This document shows, in pieces, positions 8,609 through 18,298 of a stretch of 64,000 bases of DNA. Each line of letters starts with the position of its first letter. The first letter of the stretch is position 1. Origin of the DNA: Colimorpha sp045640985 (GTDB lineage Bacteria; Bacteroidota; Bacteroidia; Bacteroidales; P3); assembly GCA_045640985.1 (NCBI GenBank), contig JAZUFZ010000040.1:11749-75748 (forward strand). The letters run 5' to 3'. The notes under the pieces were generated by a model. The model made no database searches. It worked only from the letters and a program-made list of their open reading frames with translations, and was not told the DNA's origin. The position numbers and the translations under genes are program-made.

Positions 8609-8698
8609 TGTACAATATTTATATAGTGTTTTCACAAATATGAATTATTATTGAGCCAACCGATTTAACGTAAGAAAGTATGTAATATTGTATAAATA

Positions 8699-9784
8699 TT
8701 AGTTAAAAAAACTTAAAATTTCAGAAACAATATGATTTGAAGCATTTCCATCACCAAAAAGAGGTGGGAAATGGACCGTCTTACCCAATAATTCATGATA
8801 TGCAGAGATTATTCTTGAATAATCCGCATCTACGATAACGCCGGCACCATTTTCTACAATTTCCACCCACTCGGTCTCAGGTCGGAGTATCACACATGGT
8901 TTTTCTAAGAAAAAGGCCTCCTTTTGTACTCCCCCACTATCTGTGAGCACCATTGTTGAATGTTTCTCTAACATTAGCATATCCAAGAAACTGGCAGGCG
9001 GAAGCACTTTAATATTACCTTGTAAATATCTTGTTCCAAGAATCTTAGCAGTTCTTGGATGGAGCGGTAACACTACTGGAAAATCCGCAGAAATAGACTC
9101 CAAAGCAGAAATCAGAGAATCCAATCGCGTTGGATCATCGGTATTATTATCGCGATGGATTGTTGCCAGAATATAACTATTATCCGTCAAATCATATTGT
9201 TGAAGAATTGTGCTTCTTTCCTCTGCTATTGATGAAAAATAGCGACAGTTATCCAACATGATATCGCCACTATTAACAATTTTCGAGCGACGGTCAAGAC
9301 CTTCATTACAAAGATTATCCACAGCAGTTTGAGTTGGAGCAAAAAGGATAGCAGACAACTGATCACAAACAATCCTATTGACCTCCTCCGGCATATTCAT
9401 ATTGAACGAACGAAGTCCCGCCTCAATATGAAAGACAGGAATATGTAACTTGCTGGCGGCCACTGCTCCAGCAAGCGTAGAATTGGTATCTCCATATAGG
9501 ACTATTCCATCGAAATGCTGCTGAAGCAACACCTGTTCAATACCCATTATCATCTTGGCGGTCTGTTCACCATGATGCCCTGACCCCACACTAAGATTAA
9601 ACTCAGGAGCCGGTATGCCCAATTCATCAAAAAAGACTTGCGACATATTGGAATCATAATGCTGACCTGTATGAAGAATATGCTCAGAAACCTGAGACGC
9701 AAACTTTCCACGGATCACTCTTGACAATGCCGCCGCTTTGATGATTTGCGGACGCGCTCCTATTATAGTAAGCAAATGAATCAT
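8699..9784 (-). CDS. Non-hydrolysing UDP-GlcNAc 2-epimerase family enzyme (WbpI/WecB-like), copy 1
   Basis: 361 residues. Family hallmarks are TIIGARPQIIKAAALSR at the N-terminus, VLYGDTNSTLAGA, HIEAGLRSFN, PEEVNRIVCD and TDSGGVQKEAFFL. The enzyme family inverts C2 of UDP-N-acetyl sugars. The GARPQIIKAA start resembles the WbpI-type branch (epimerases of diacetamido-uronates) as much as WecB, so the exact substrate is open. The start codon overlaps the stop of the preceding gene by four bases (ATGA), showing translational coupling. It is the last clear biosynthetic gene before wza. Confidence 0.88.
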   Translation of the reverse strand: MIHLLTIIGARPQIIKAAALSRVIRGKFASQVSEHILHTGQHYDSNMSQVFFDELGIPAPEFNLSVGSGHHGEQTAKMIMGIEQVLLQQHFDGIVLYGDTNSTLAGAVAASKLHIPVFHIEAGLRSFNMNMPEEVNRIVCDQLSAILFAPTQTAVDNLCNEGLDRRSKIVNSGDIMLDNCRYFSSIAEERSTILQQYDLTDNSYILATIHRDNNTDDPTRLDSLISALESISADFPVVLPLHPRTAKILGTRYLQGNIKVLPPASFLDMLMLEKHSTMVLTDSGGVQKEAFFLEKPCVILRPETEWVEIVENGAGVIVDADYSRIISAYHELLGKTVHFPPLFGDGNASNHIVSEILSFFN

Positions 9785-10563
9785 TTTGCAATAAAATACT
9801 TTATGATATTCTTCAAATTTTGAATTAGAAGTTCCGAGGTCCAGGGAATAAAAGAATCCGTCCAGCGCTGAGGATGGGTAGTAATCATCAGGTTATATCT
9901 ACACCTATATATCATAGAATCAGCGGAGTTTATATTCTTAATAATTGAGAATGTCGTATGAAACGAAAGTCCTTCTTTCTGCCATTTTTCCTGAAATTGA
10001 GGAATCCGGTCCCTCACACTCACTTTGTATCCGTCCCATCGGCGTCCTGTATCGGTAAGATAAAAGGTATGTGAAAAGTCTGTGTCCAAATATGGCTCGA
10101 AATCTATACCCAAAGAATGATAGTCATACTTCTTCCATATATCTTTACTATCGTATGGACTGCGTGGACTGCCATGCATGCATATCGTCTTAATCGGACA
10201 TCCAACTAAGTCACTCATTCTATGAATATTATCACAGAAATCACGATATGCGTCATCTATATTCCCGCTGCATGTGGTAAGACATTCATAATGGTAGCCA
10301 ATCTCATGTCCGAGGCTTGCTATTTCCTTTATCACCCCATCATCCCAACTCTCTGGAACCGCACGAAAATAATAGATAGCACGTACACCTAAATCTGCCT
10401 CAACGTGCGCAAGTTGGAGAGACCTGTCAGGTCTTAGATCCACATCATGACGCATGAGAACTTGGCGGGCATCTACATTGGGAGAAAACCGTTGAACAAA
10501 TAGGAATCCCGAGTCCTTAAGGGCCGTTAGCAACTGAGTATATTTATTAAGCGTAAAATCCAT
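9781..10563 (-). CDS. Polysaccharide-deacetylase-like (NodB-fold) protein
   Basis: 260 residues with an MRHDVDLRPD motif near residue 36 and a GHEIGYHYE motif near residue 90. These look like the metal-binding Asp/His motifs of the NodB-type (CE4) fold. The second half is unlike typical secreted deacetylases, and no signal peptide is present, so it would act in the cytoplasm on a sugar nucleotide or lipid-linked sugar. Proteins of this shape are common beside DUF354 and WecB genes in glycan loci. It is coupled by ATGA to the following epimerase gene. Family fairly sure, reaction not. Confidence 0.65.
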   Translation of the reverse strand: MDFTLNKYTQLLTALKDSGFLFVQRFSPNVDARQVLMRHDVDLRPDRSLQLAHVEADLGVRAIYYFRAVPESWDDGVIKEIASLGHEIGYHYECLTTCSGNIDDAYRDFCDNIHRMSDLVGCPIKTICMHGSPRSPYDSKDIWKKYDYHSLGIDFEPYLDTDFSHTFYLTDTGRRWDGYKVSVRDRIPQFQEKWQKEGLSFHTTFSIIKNINSADSMIYRCRYNLMITTHPQRWTDSFIPWTSELLIQNLKNIIKYFIAK

Positions 10564-10574
10564 AGAATCAATAC

Positions 10575-11675
10575 TTAGCTAAAACGTCTCTGGTAATCCG
10601 GATTCTCCACCATCACAGATTTACTTTGGGGATAATTCTCAATAAACCATGTAAAGAAAGCCGTGACATCGATTTTGTCAGCCAGCATCTTTTGCCGATT
10701 AACCTGAAATTCCTGTTTTAATGCAGACCGACCTAACCAATCTTTAACTACAGATAATAATTCATCAGGTCTATCCGACGGGATTCCGCGAGTAAGATGA
10801 TACTTATGCTCCAACTCCTCAAGAACCCCTATCCTACCCGCAAAATCATTAAATCTAATATTGGGCACACCTAACATAGCGGCCTCTACCGCCATACTCT
10901 GGCTATCACCTATATACAATGACGAAAAGGCTAAAACATGATGAATGTCCAACGGATTGATTCTTAATCGATATTTCTCGAACTGCGGCTCCAGTTCACG
11001 TTCGGAAGTGATATATACATGGCCATATAATAAAAGCACGTCTATCAGCTTTTGAGCCACCTCCGTTGTAAACCCCTGAATATGGGAACCTATATCATGA
11101 TACGCATTCAGCTGAGCAAAACGCAACAAAAAGAATGGCTCATCGGGATTCATATATTGAGCAACCACCTGTCTATCCGGAGAGAACCTATGCGGATGGA
11201 GGTATGCTAATTTATGATAACCCTGATAATGAATTGTTTTTGACTCCAGCGGCCCCATATCACAAGTTGATGGAGATAGATAAGTCTGAGCAAACGGTTT
11301 TAGCAGCTTAATATACGGCTGGACTATCGACGCATCATCTTCTCCAAAATTAATCCTGCCTTTATGTAACAGCCATCCCACATGAGCCAGTTCCACTGGA
11401 GAGCCCAAAAACAAATCTATCTTATTCTTGATTGCATACTTTAGAATACGGCAATCCCTAATGAACATATCCATAAACATTCCTAAAGGAGAATGTCGGT
11501 GTGATTGGGGAAGAATATTGCAATACGACAAACCTGAATCACGAAGCAAATCTTCTAAAATATCCTTTGTCTTAATCACAAAATGTACAGTATGACCATG
11601 CAACATTAACTCATGTGCCGTGTTCTTAAACAAATGGAACTGCGCCGGATGTGAAAGTTGAATCAGTATATTCAT
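10575..11675 (-). CDS. DUF354-family glycosyltransferase-like protein
   Basis: 366 residues. The start MNILIQLSHPAQFHLFKN is characteristic of the DUF354 family, which has a GT-B-like double Rossmann fold. The C-terminal half has YIGDSQSMAVEAAMLGVPNIRF, which corresponds to the nucleotide-sugar-binding segment of GT-B enzymes. It is likely a glycosyltransferase of the polysaccharide pathway, but no member activity can be assigned here. ATGA overlap with the upstream acetyltransferase gene implies co-translation. Confidence 0.72.
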   Translation of the reverse strand: MNILIQLSHPAQFHLFKNTAHELMLHGHTVHFVIKTKDILEDLLRDSGLSYCNILPQSHRHSPLGMFMDMFIRDCRILKYAIKNKIDLFLGSPVELAHVGWLLHKGRINFGEDDASIVQPYIKLLKPFAQTYLSPSTCDMGPLESKTIHYQGYHKLAYLHPHRFSPDRQVVAQYMNPDEPFFLLRFAQLNAYHDIGSHIQGFTTEVAQKLIDVLLLYGHVYITSERELEPQFEKYRLRINPLDIHHVLAFSSLYIGDSQSMAVEAAMLGVPNIRFNDFAGRIGVLEELEHKYHLTRGIPSDRPDELLSVVKDWLGRSALKQEFQVNRQKMLADKIDVTAFFTWFIENYPQSKSVMVENPDYQRRFS

Positions 11676-12196
11676 ACGTTTCGTGACTCTATAATTGGTT
11701 TGAGATCTTTGACAACCTGAGCGGGAACGCCTGCGACCAACGTATGTGGCGGAACATCTTTTGTTACAATAGCACCTGTAGCCACAACAGCTTCCTTACC
11801 TATTGTAACTCCACATATTATAGTCACATTAGGCATAATCCAAGCACCTTCTTCAATCACTACTGGCTTAATAGTGCGAGGATATATTTTCTTTAATGGA
11901 GTCTCCGTGGGGATATGCGCATGAGCTGTGATGATGCACCTATCGCCAACAGCAGCATGATCCTTAATCGTGATCATCTGAGGAAACGCACGATCAAACA
12001 GCACATTATCACCGATATAGACATCATTTCCAATATTCAGTCCGCACGCTCTATAGAGAGTAGAACGGACAGACTTTGAAGGACAAATATGAGCAATCTT
12101 TTCTATCACATAACGAATAGCCTTGCGGAATGTGTACCATAGGCGACCCAATGGACTATCCAGATGATAATATTGTAGAACTTCCTTACTTGGCAT
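11672..12196 (-). CDS. Left-handed beta-helix O-acetyltransferase (WcaF/maltose-acetyltransferase type)
   Basis: 174 residues with hexapeptide repeats over about 55-150 (IGNDVYIGDNV, IEEGAWIMPNVTIICGVTIGKEAVVATGAIVTKDVP). The segment GAIVTKDVPPHTLVAGVPAQVV is the usual C-terminal signature of this acetyl-CoA-dependent family. It would O-acetylate a sugar of the growing repeat in the cytoplasm. It sits in a tightly packed run with the CapK-like and DUF354 genes. Confidence 0.82.
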   Translation of the reverse strand: MPSKEVLQYYHLDSPLGRLWYTFRKAIRYVIEKIAHICPSKSVRSTLYRACGLNIGNDVYIGDNVLFDRAFPQMITIKDHAAVGDRCIITAHAHIPTETPLKKIYPRTIKPVVIEEGAWIMPNVTIICGVTIGKEAVVATGAIVTKDVPPHTLVAGVPAQVVKDLKPIIESRNV

Positions 12197-12222
12197 TTAG
12201 AGATAGTATAATTTGTTTAAGA

Positions 12223-13530
12223 TTATTGTTCTTCAACAATTGTAAGACGTTTATTGTTGTGCATCAGTGGTATTTCGGGAACGATTTCAATGGTTACAGG
12301 CCGATTGAATTGCTTTGTCCAAAAATCAATAATATATTGTTGAATTGCTTCAGAATACTGGGGGGTCACTACCAAACGAAAAAGGAAAGACCCATCATGT
12401 TTTTTTACCAACTGATAAGCCGTTACGGTTTCTTTTATTGGACGATTATTTTCTTGAAAAAAACCCACAAAATTATGGACAGTAAAACGTGTATTTCCCG
12501 TAACAACCAATGATTCACATTCACGTCCCATAATACGAATAATTCGACCATTCTTCACTTCGACAAGGTCCTGCGTATTATAGCGAATGAATGGATGTGC
12601 AAAATTCCAGAAATCGGTGGAGATCACACGCCCTACTCCATTGGAAACAGATTGATTATGATCATCCAACACTTCGATAATACCATAATAAGAAGTCTGA
12701 TTGTAACCATCATGAGCCGGCGTTTCGTATGTATTAGAGGTTCCTTCACAACTATAGGAATCAATAATATCGCAACCAAAGGCTCGTTCTATTTCTTCGC
12801 GATATAATTGGGGAAGAGTTGACCCAGTAGTCATAATATGGTGCGGATGGAACTGGTATTGATTGAGGTACTGACTGCGACGTTGAGCCAATAAGTAGAG
12901 TGGAACAGGATACGAACGGATTATGGTAGGTTTTTCCACTTCAATCAGATGTAGAATCTCATCTAATCTGTTATTACTCATTGAGAAGAATGGTACATAT
13001 AAGCAGTTGTTGACCTTGTCCTGCAACTTCTTTAACTTACCATGACGTTCTCCATTGGCAATCTTCATATACTTATCGCCCAGACGATAACCGGCTTGAT
13101 ACCAGGTGCGTAGTTTTGCGGCAGTATTGACAGAATTGGACAGTTTAGAGATATAGAAAGAGAATGGTTCTCCTGTCGAACCGCTGGAGCGAGAATTTAG
13201 TCGTTGCCTTTCCGAAAAGCCTTCTGCAGCAAAGCGAGAAATGCCTTCGCGACGCATTAAAGATTTGTCCACTATAGGAAGACTCTTCAGGTCTGCAACC
13301 GTTTTGATTTCCATGGGGTTGATGCCTGATTGAAGAAACCAGTTTCGATAAAAGGGGACCCGAGCAGCCACATATTGTACTAACTGTTGAAGACGGGCAT
13401 TTTGAAAGTCTGCCATTTGCTCCGATGACCAATCTTCTGCCCCTTCTAAAAGACGGAGATATTTGGCAGTATGCTCCCCCCTAACCAAATCTCCCAAAGG
13501 AAGAATAATATTTTCGTGGATGAAACTCAT
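12223..13530 (-). CDS. CapK/PaaK-type adenylate-forming enzyme
   Basis: About 435 residues from the ATG at 13530, chosen because it overlaps the preceding stop as ATGA; the frame remains open further upstream. It carries the P-loop of adenylate-forming enzymes (RSSGSTGEPFSFY, about 114-126), an SYSCEGTSN segment and a C-terminal GRECESL region. These belong to the phenylacetate-CoA ligase/CapK branch found in many capsule loci. It would activate a carboxylate as AMP ester or thioester, perhaps for amide or ester decoration of a sugar. The substrate cannot be read from sequence. Confidence 0.8.
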   Translation of the reverse strand: MSFIHENIILPLGDLVRGEHTAKYLRLLEGAEDWSSEQMADFQNARLQQLVQYVAARVPFYRNWFLQSGINPMEIKTVADLKSLPIVDKSLMRREGISRFAAEGFSERQRLNSRSSGSTGEPFSFYISKLSNSVNTAAKLRTWYQAGYRLGDKYMKIANGERHGKLKKLQDKVNNCLYVPFFSMSNNRLDEILHLIEVEKPTIIRSYPVPLYLLAQRRSQYLNQYQFHPHHIMTTGSTLPQLYREEIERAFGCDIIDSYSCEGTSNTYETPAHDGYNQTSYYGIIEVLDDHNQSVSNGVGRVISTDFWNFAHPFIRYNTQDLVEVKNGRIIRIMGRECESLVVTGNTRFTVHNFVGFFQENNRPIKETVTAYQLVKKHDGSFLFRLVVTPQYSEAIQQYIIDFWTKQFNRPVTIEIVPEIPLMHNNKRLTIVEEQ

Positions 13531-14540
13531 GATTGACGAATCAAATAAAGAGGTAAAAGTTGATATCGGACATATTGCCATGTGTATGACTTAATGTCTT
13601 GAAAAGCCTGATGAATCATATCTTGCGATTCCTGCTGGTGATTGATGGCGTAAAGCATCTGACTGGCAAGCTGTTGAAAATTGTCGGAATCTACAAGCAA
13701 TCCATTACGACCATGGGTAATCATAAAAGGGACCCCACCGACATTGGTGGAAATTACCAGAAGTCCAGCATTGAAAGCTTCGAGAAGAGAAACCGGCATA
13801 TTGTCCACAAAAGGAGCGGAAAGCATAATATCCGCCCGCTTCAAATAGTCATGAATCTGAGAATTGTCCACTCTTCCAGTAAAGGTCACATCCTGGACAT
13901 TTTGTTCTTTGACAAACTGTTCCAGTTCCGCACGAATGATACCCCCACCCACAAGAGTTAAAGTCGAATTGGGGACTTGTTGTTTCACAAGTTGAAAGGC
14001 TTTAATGATACAGAAGTGGTTGTAGAGAGGGTCAAGGGTACGAATGCAGATGAAATGAGGTTGAATGGGACTGCGTTGGCGAAAATGGGATTCGTCCAAC
14101 TCAATAATATTAGGGATAATGGTATATGGTATCTGATATTTATCGAATACTTGGCCCAAGAAACCTGATAGAACGATATTTTTATCAGTTTTATTTAGAT
14201 ATCTGCGCACCAGACGCTTATGCCTGGCAAAGAAATCACTAGCCCCCCCTCCATGATAAGTGAGTATCACCCGTTTCTTAAGCCGTCTTCCGACAGACAC
14301 CCCCACCACAGCAGGCAGAAAACCCCACCCAGAACAGCAATGGACATGAAATACGTCATATTTTTTACCTTGTAGCAATAATATCAAAGGACTTAAAAGC
14401 CGTTGTAAAAACGGTCTCTTGGTACTAAAAATATCCGCAACAAGACCTTCTTCCTGCAACTTTTGCTGCAAGATTTCCACTTGGCCAGATATTCCTCCAA
14501 CACCAGGTTTATAATTGGTTACGAACAATATCTTTTTCAC
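13527..14540 (-). CDS. GT4-type glycosyltransferase
   Basis: About 337 residues. The likely start is a GTG at 14540, which overlaps the upstream stop as GTGA and begins VKKILFVTNYKPGVGGISG; a longer frame starting in the upstream gene would add an unlikely hydrophobic tail. The N-terminal Rossmann domain has the GVGG donor loop. The C-terminal domain has LTLVGGGIIRAEL and the retaining-GT motif SLLEAFNAGLLVISTNVGG, with the conserved Glu spacing. It transfers a sugar from a nucleotide donor to the lipid-linked chain at the inner face of the membrane. Confidence 0.88.
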   Translation of the reverse strand: MKKILFVTNYKPGVGGISGQVEILQQKLQEEGLVADIFSTKRPFLQRLLSPLILLLQGKKYDVFHVHCCSGWGFLPAVVGVSVGRRLKKRVILTYHGGGASDFFARHKRLVRRYLNKTDKNIVLSGFLGQVFDKYQIPYTIIPNIIELDESHFRQRSPIQPHFICIRTLDPLYNHFCIIKAFQLVKQQVPNSTLTLVGGGIIRAELEQFVKEQNVQDVTFTGRVDNSQIHDYLKRADIMLSAPFVDNMPVSLLEAFNAGLLVISTNVGGVPFMITHGRNGLLVDSDNFQQLASQMLYAINHQQESQDMIHQAFQDIKSYTWQYVRYQLLPLYLIRQS

Positions 14541-15943
14541 AACAACCCTCGACTTCCGATTTTGAAATAGGCCCAAGACAACGACATCATTACCACAACC
14601 ACATACCACACTTGCACAAACTTATAATTCTTGATATTGACCAGCGACAACCCATAAGCCGCCATAATCAATAGTATTGGCGCGCCTGGCAATAAGAATC
14701 GTTCCGAATTGGAGAAACCCGACATAGAGATAGCACTTAAATACCCAAACACAAACGAACCTATAAGAGATAAGTCTCTCCAATTTTTCTTTACGAACAG
14801 AGCCGAAAATATAGCAATCAACACAAAGGCGCCTAAAAAGTTACGGACATAATTCCCGCCATGCATTATCTGCTGGTTGTACTGAAAATCAACATCCACC
14901 ATCGTGGGATATGGCAAGAACAATGCCATAGGCGCCATAACCGATCCCGTAGCATATTTCGCCCACTTATTGCCTTTTGACGTTTGGTAATTACGTTTAG
15001 CCACGACATTGCTATCACGCTCCTCCCACAAAGACTCGACCTCTGTACGGATGGTCCCACCCAATAGAAAAGCTCCTGCCAAGACCACCCATGTGATCAA
15101 AACTGCACGTTTGGCTTTCCCCATCAAACGTTCTGTAGTAAAAACTATAGCTGTCAGGTAAGAAAAAACTGCCACCGCGCCAAGTACCGTCCTAAAGAAA
15201 AACAAAGATACGGCCAATAGAAATGGTATAGCAATTGTCCATATATGATAATCCCTACTATGAACCAGATAATCAGCGCTGTTCAGAAACGCCATGGATA
15301 AAAAGATCATCTCAGTCTCTTTCAAATGCAGACCGCAATAAATAATCAGGTTGGGCATCAGCATTCCGAAGATACCCGCCATACGACCAACGCTTTCCCC
15401 GAAATTTCGCGCCGCGATTTTATACATGAATATACACGTTCCTGCGCTGAGAAAACATTTGACCACGCGAGCAAGGAATATATTCGGTCCAATTATTTTG
15501 TACAACGCCGTCAGATACAACGGATATCCCGCATCCGAAACACCCCGCATACCGCTACCTATCAAATACATGGATATCACACTCCAATCCTCGGTAGCCA
15601 ACCACTCCGCATCACTATGATATACCATTGAATCTGCAGCCGAGAACTCAAATGGGTCACCATTCTGAGACAAATAAAAGAAATATGAGAATATCACCCA
15701 AGCAAATCTAAACAAGACGGCAATGCCAAACAAACGAAACTGGTATTGTTGTTTTGTCAATTGCTGCCATTCCCGAGAAAAATAGGATGACAAAAGGAAA
15801 AATCCCACAACCCAGATAACGCCCAATACGATGTAAATGGTCTTCATTGCGTGACTGAAGAACACGACACTAACCATAAGCAACGCACCTAAATAAAGAT
15901 ATATGGCTGTTTGGGAAATCTTTTGTGGGAAAATTGTATTCAT
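14537..15943 (-). CDS. Polytopic membrane protein, GT-C (GT39-like) glycosyltransferase or polymerase candidate
   Basis: 468 residues with about ten to eleven hydrophobic helices. The first large loop holds acidic residues (NGDPFEFSAADSMVYHSDAEW, split by Phe and Ser), and the segment after helix 6 reads MPNLIIYCGLHLKETE. Both features recall GT-C enzymes that use lipid-linked sugars, where a loop-1 Asp is catalytic. A Wzy-type polymerase is the main alternative and would fill a gap in the pathway. It is the first gene after a good promoter (16040-16070) and ends in a GTGA overlap with a GT4 gene. Confidence 0.6.
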   Translation of the reverse strand: MNTIFPQKISQTAIYLYLGALLMVSVVFFSHAMKTIYIVLGVIWVVGFFLLSSYFSREWQQLTKQQYQFRLFGIAVLFRFAWVIFSYFFYLSQNGDPFEFSAADSMVYHSDAEWLATEDWSVISMYLIGSGMRGVSDAGYPLYLTALYKIIGPNIFLARVVKCFLSAGTCIFMYKIAARNFGESVGRMAGIFGMLMPNLIIYCGLHLKETEMIFLSMAFLNSADYLVHSRDYHIWTIAIPFLLAVSLFFFRTVLGAVAVFSYLTAIVFTTERLMGKAKRAVLITWVVLAGAFLLGGTIRTEVESLWEERDSNVVAKRNYQTSKGNKWAKYATGSVMAPMALFLPYPTMVDVDFQYNQQIMHGGNYVRNFLGAFVLIAIFSALFVKKNWRDLSLIGSFVFGYLSAISMSGFSNSERFLLPGAPILLIMAAYGLSLVNIKNYKFVQVWYVVVVMMSLSWAYFKIGSRGLL

Positions 15944-16039
15944 TAGGTTCTATCAAATCTATATTTATACTTTATTAGAATTCATTAATTCACTTATCTT
16001 GAACAAACTACCTTAATATCCGACACTATATAAAGTATG

Positions 16040-16070
16040 CAAAATTACAAAAAAATAACATTCTGCCAAA
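16040..16070 (-). promoter_or_regulatory. Internal Bacteroidota-type promoter
   Basis: On the minus strand TTTG (16070-16067) is followed after 19 bases by TAATTTTG (16047-16040), a full match to -33 TTTG and -7 TAnnTTTG. It lies in the gap between the GT32 gene and the polytopic membrane protein gene, with a leader of about 90 bases. It would drive the lower part of the locus, possibly down to wza-wzc. Confidence 0.65.
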
Positions 16071-16084
16071 ACAAAAAACATTTC

Positions 16085-16804
16085 TTATCCAAACAACCTA
16101 CGTTTCAGCTTGATCAAAGCCGTCATATTCTTTTGCCCCACTACGGCTCGAAGACCTGTCTTCCAAGATTTCCGACCTTCCGACCAAGATCCCATAAAAT
16201 GATGATCACAATAGGTGTTTTCCGATATAAGATACTCTCCTGATGTTTGCTGAGGACAGAAATACGTGGCTGGGAACACATGCAGATCTTTATATACATG
16301 ATATTCGCCATCCTGATGGAAACCATTCTCACGCATAATCTTAGAAATCCGTTGTGTATTAGTGGTCAAATCCAATGATCCGTCCCCATGAATGAAATGA
16401 CTGCCTATGTACGAATCCAATTGTTCCTTTACCCATTTCCCATTAGCTACACTGGCCATTATACCTGTAACTGGCGGCATGTGTTTACTACCTTCGTATC
16501 CTGTAAAAGCTGATAATTGGAGCAGGTCATCCAAGGGCTTTAATATTTCCACATCCGTATCCATATACACCCCACCTTCATTCTTGAGGGCCCAAAGACG
16601 CACATAATCTGTTACAAATGCATACTTCTTAGCTTCATACGCCTCCTTCGTATATGGAATGCTGGCCACATCAAAATTATCCTCATTCCACAGTTTATAT
16701 TCCCAATCCGGCATATACTTATGCCAGCTCGCGATGCAATCTTTAGCCAATTGAGGCATCTCGCCTCGCCCAAACCAACAATAATGAATAATCTTAGGTA
16801 TCAT
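16085..16804 (-). CDS. GT32-type (Och1-like, DXD) glycosyltransferase
   Basis: 239 residues. The start MIPKIIHYCWFGRGEMP and the motif GGVYMDTDVEILKPL (DTD at about 82-84, the metal and nucleotide site) are diagnostic of the glycosyltransferase sugar-binding DXD family. Members include mannosyl- and galactosyltransferases of capsule loci. It overlaps the upstream gene by 11 bases. A promoter for the next gene follows about 15 bases beyond its stop. Confidence 0.9.
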   Translation of the reverse strand: MIPKIIHYCWFGRGEMPQLAKDCIASWHKYMPDWEYKLWNEDNFDVASIPYTKEAYEAKKYAFVTDYVRLWALKNEGGVYMDTDVEILKPLDDLLQLSAFTGYEGSKHMPPVTGIMASVANGKWVKEQLDSYIGSHFIHGDGSLDLTTNTQRISKIMRENGFHQDGEYHVYKDLHVFPATYFCPQQTSGEYLISENTYCDHHFMGSWSEGRKSWKTGLRAVVGQKNMTALIKLKRRLFG

Positions 16805-17807
16805 AATCCAATAACATTTTTATTGATGCCATAGGTGTTCCATATTGATTCCAGTACTTAGAAATATTGCCCTCCAGACGTCTTCTATACTCTTGATGAT
16901 TATGCAAATATCGAACCGCATCAACCAAGGCTTCCTGATTGTCTTCTACAAAATGAATATGTTCCCCGTGAACCAATGGGGCAGGAAGATCATTGAATAA
17001 AGTTGTTGAAATTATAGCTTTCCCCAAAGCCATATATTCACCTAATTTCCAACCATGACATCTCCAATATGCTGGAGTATTAAACACACACATCGACTGC
17101 TTTGTTTTATACAACCACTCTTGAGGGGATACACCTGCACTGGCACAATCCATAAATGGTTCAATATTCCGATCATTTGCAGACAACAATAATCCACCTT
17201 CAAAATTCATATCACCTATACTTTTGCAAGCACGGATAAATCGCGCACGAGTAAGATTCACCGTTTCGTCATTCTGATTCCATTCATCCCCTATCCATTT
17301 AGTGGATAGATGGAAAAGATAGTTATTATCTACGTCAATATTTTCAATATACGATTCATATTGCGGCCTTTGTAATAATCGTTTATATTTCCCAATATGT
17401 TTTCTTACCGAACCATTTCTAAAATCAAGGCCACTTATACACATAGACAATGTCCGTGGAATAGACCAACATCGTATTGCAAAAGAGGGACACAATGATA
17501 GTAACTTGGAATGATATTTCTCATCTGTCAAAGCGAAATTTGCATTGACACTACCATATACATCACACCAATCATACAACTCAGGACAAATTTGATACGA
17601 ATCATTACAATTTATAACACATCTTTTTTCCACTCCATTAATGCGTGTAATAAATCTTAACGATTTTGAATTTCTTACATTTTCTGAAAGTTCACAAAAT
17701 GGAGCCGAACTATAACTTACGGTGTCTATCCCTTTATAATGTTCTAATCCATATATATAGAAACTCTTATATAAAATATTACCTAAAGGATCAACAATAA
17801 CTTTCAT
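16794..17807 (-). CDS. GT-B glycosyltransferase (GT4-like), divergent
   Basis: 337 residues from the ATG at 17807; an upstream TTG is also open. The C-terminal third has GWKLGEYMALGKAIISTTLFNDLP, the donor-binding segment of GT4-like enzymes, with a glutamate at the expected place. The N-terminal half is unlike common families and is Cys- and Tyr-rich. It is probably a cytoplasmic sugar transferase for this polysaccharide. Family placement rests mainly on the C-terminus. It starts 10 bases after the DprA-like gene ends. Confidence 0.65.
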   Translation of the reverse strand: MKVIVDPLGNILYKSFYIYGLEHYKGIDTVSYSSAPFCELSENVRNSKSLRFITRINGVEKRCVINCNDSYQICPELYDWCDVYGSVNANFALTDEKYHSKLLSLCPSFAIRCWSIPRTLSMCISGLDFRNGSVRKHIGKYKRLLQRPQYESYIENIDVDNNYLFHLSTKWIGDEWNQNDETVNLTRARFIRACKSIGDMNFEGGLLLSANDRNIEPFMDCASAGVSPQEWLYKTKQSMCVFNTPAYWRCHGWKLGEYMALGKAIISTTLFNDLPAPLVHGEHIHFVEDNQEALVDAVRYLHNHQEYRRRLEGNISKYWNQYGTPMASIKMLLDYDT

Positions 17808-17817
17808 AATCAAACAA

Positions 17818-18261
17818 CTATCTTTTCATAGCAATATCTTCCGCAATCAGATTCATTGCCACACAAACCTCACGAGTCAAAGGATCCTTGAAGGTTCTGG
17901 CAGGCCAAGGTGACAATTCCAGCAAAAGTCCCTTCTCACAATGTACTCTGTCCGCTTTGGTTGGCCGGTATTGATTCGAAAATCCGTAATACCGTATATG
18001 AATCACAGAAAGTTCCTCCTTATAAGCCACCTGCAATAGTTCTCGTTCCTTCTCTGAAATAAAAGCACCTACCAGTACAGCTCCTTTACGTGCCTGAAGC
18101 ACAAGATTGTTACGATAGGCATTTACTTCTTCCAGTGTCCATTGACTTCTGCAATGTACCGAAACCAGACTTCTTTCCAAAAGTTTGATATTACCTATCA
18201 CATCAAACTTTCGTTCCCCAAAAGAAACTTGTCGTACTACCTGAAAATAATCCTCACTCAT
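17818..18261 (-). CDS. Orphan DprA/SMF-like Rossmann-fold protein
   Basis: 147 residues. The order of motifs fits the Rossmann core of the DprA/SMF family: GNIKLLERSLVSVHCRSQW (first strand ending in the SR-type turn), a helix, KGAVLVGAFISEKERELL (the place of the ISG-GID motif), then a strand, and GLLLELSPWP near the position of the DprA LLSE-P motif, with a final MNLIAEDIAM helix. It lacks the SAM-like and winged-helix domains of true DprA. DprA binds single-stranded DNA and loads RecA; short relatives have unknown roles, so a nucleotide- or nucleotide-sugar-binding job is equally possible. Its place between glycosyltransferase genes is odd. Remote assignment only. Confidence 0.55.
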   Translation of the reverse strand: MSEDYFQVVRQVSFGERKFDVIGNIKLLERSLVSVHCRSQWTLEEVNAYRNNLVLQARKGAVLVGAFISEKERELLQVAYKEELSVIHIRYYGFSNQYRPTKADRVHCEKGLLLELSPWPARTFKDPLTREVCVAMNLIAEDIAMKR

Positions 18262-18298
18262 ATATCCATATTTTTTAATATAACATATATTATTATCT

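Noticed and set aside
15954..15961. TAGATTTG -7-like box just before the gene starting at 15943
   Set aside because: There is no TTTG at the right distance and the start codon is too near; the match at 16040-16070 is complete.
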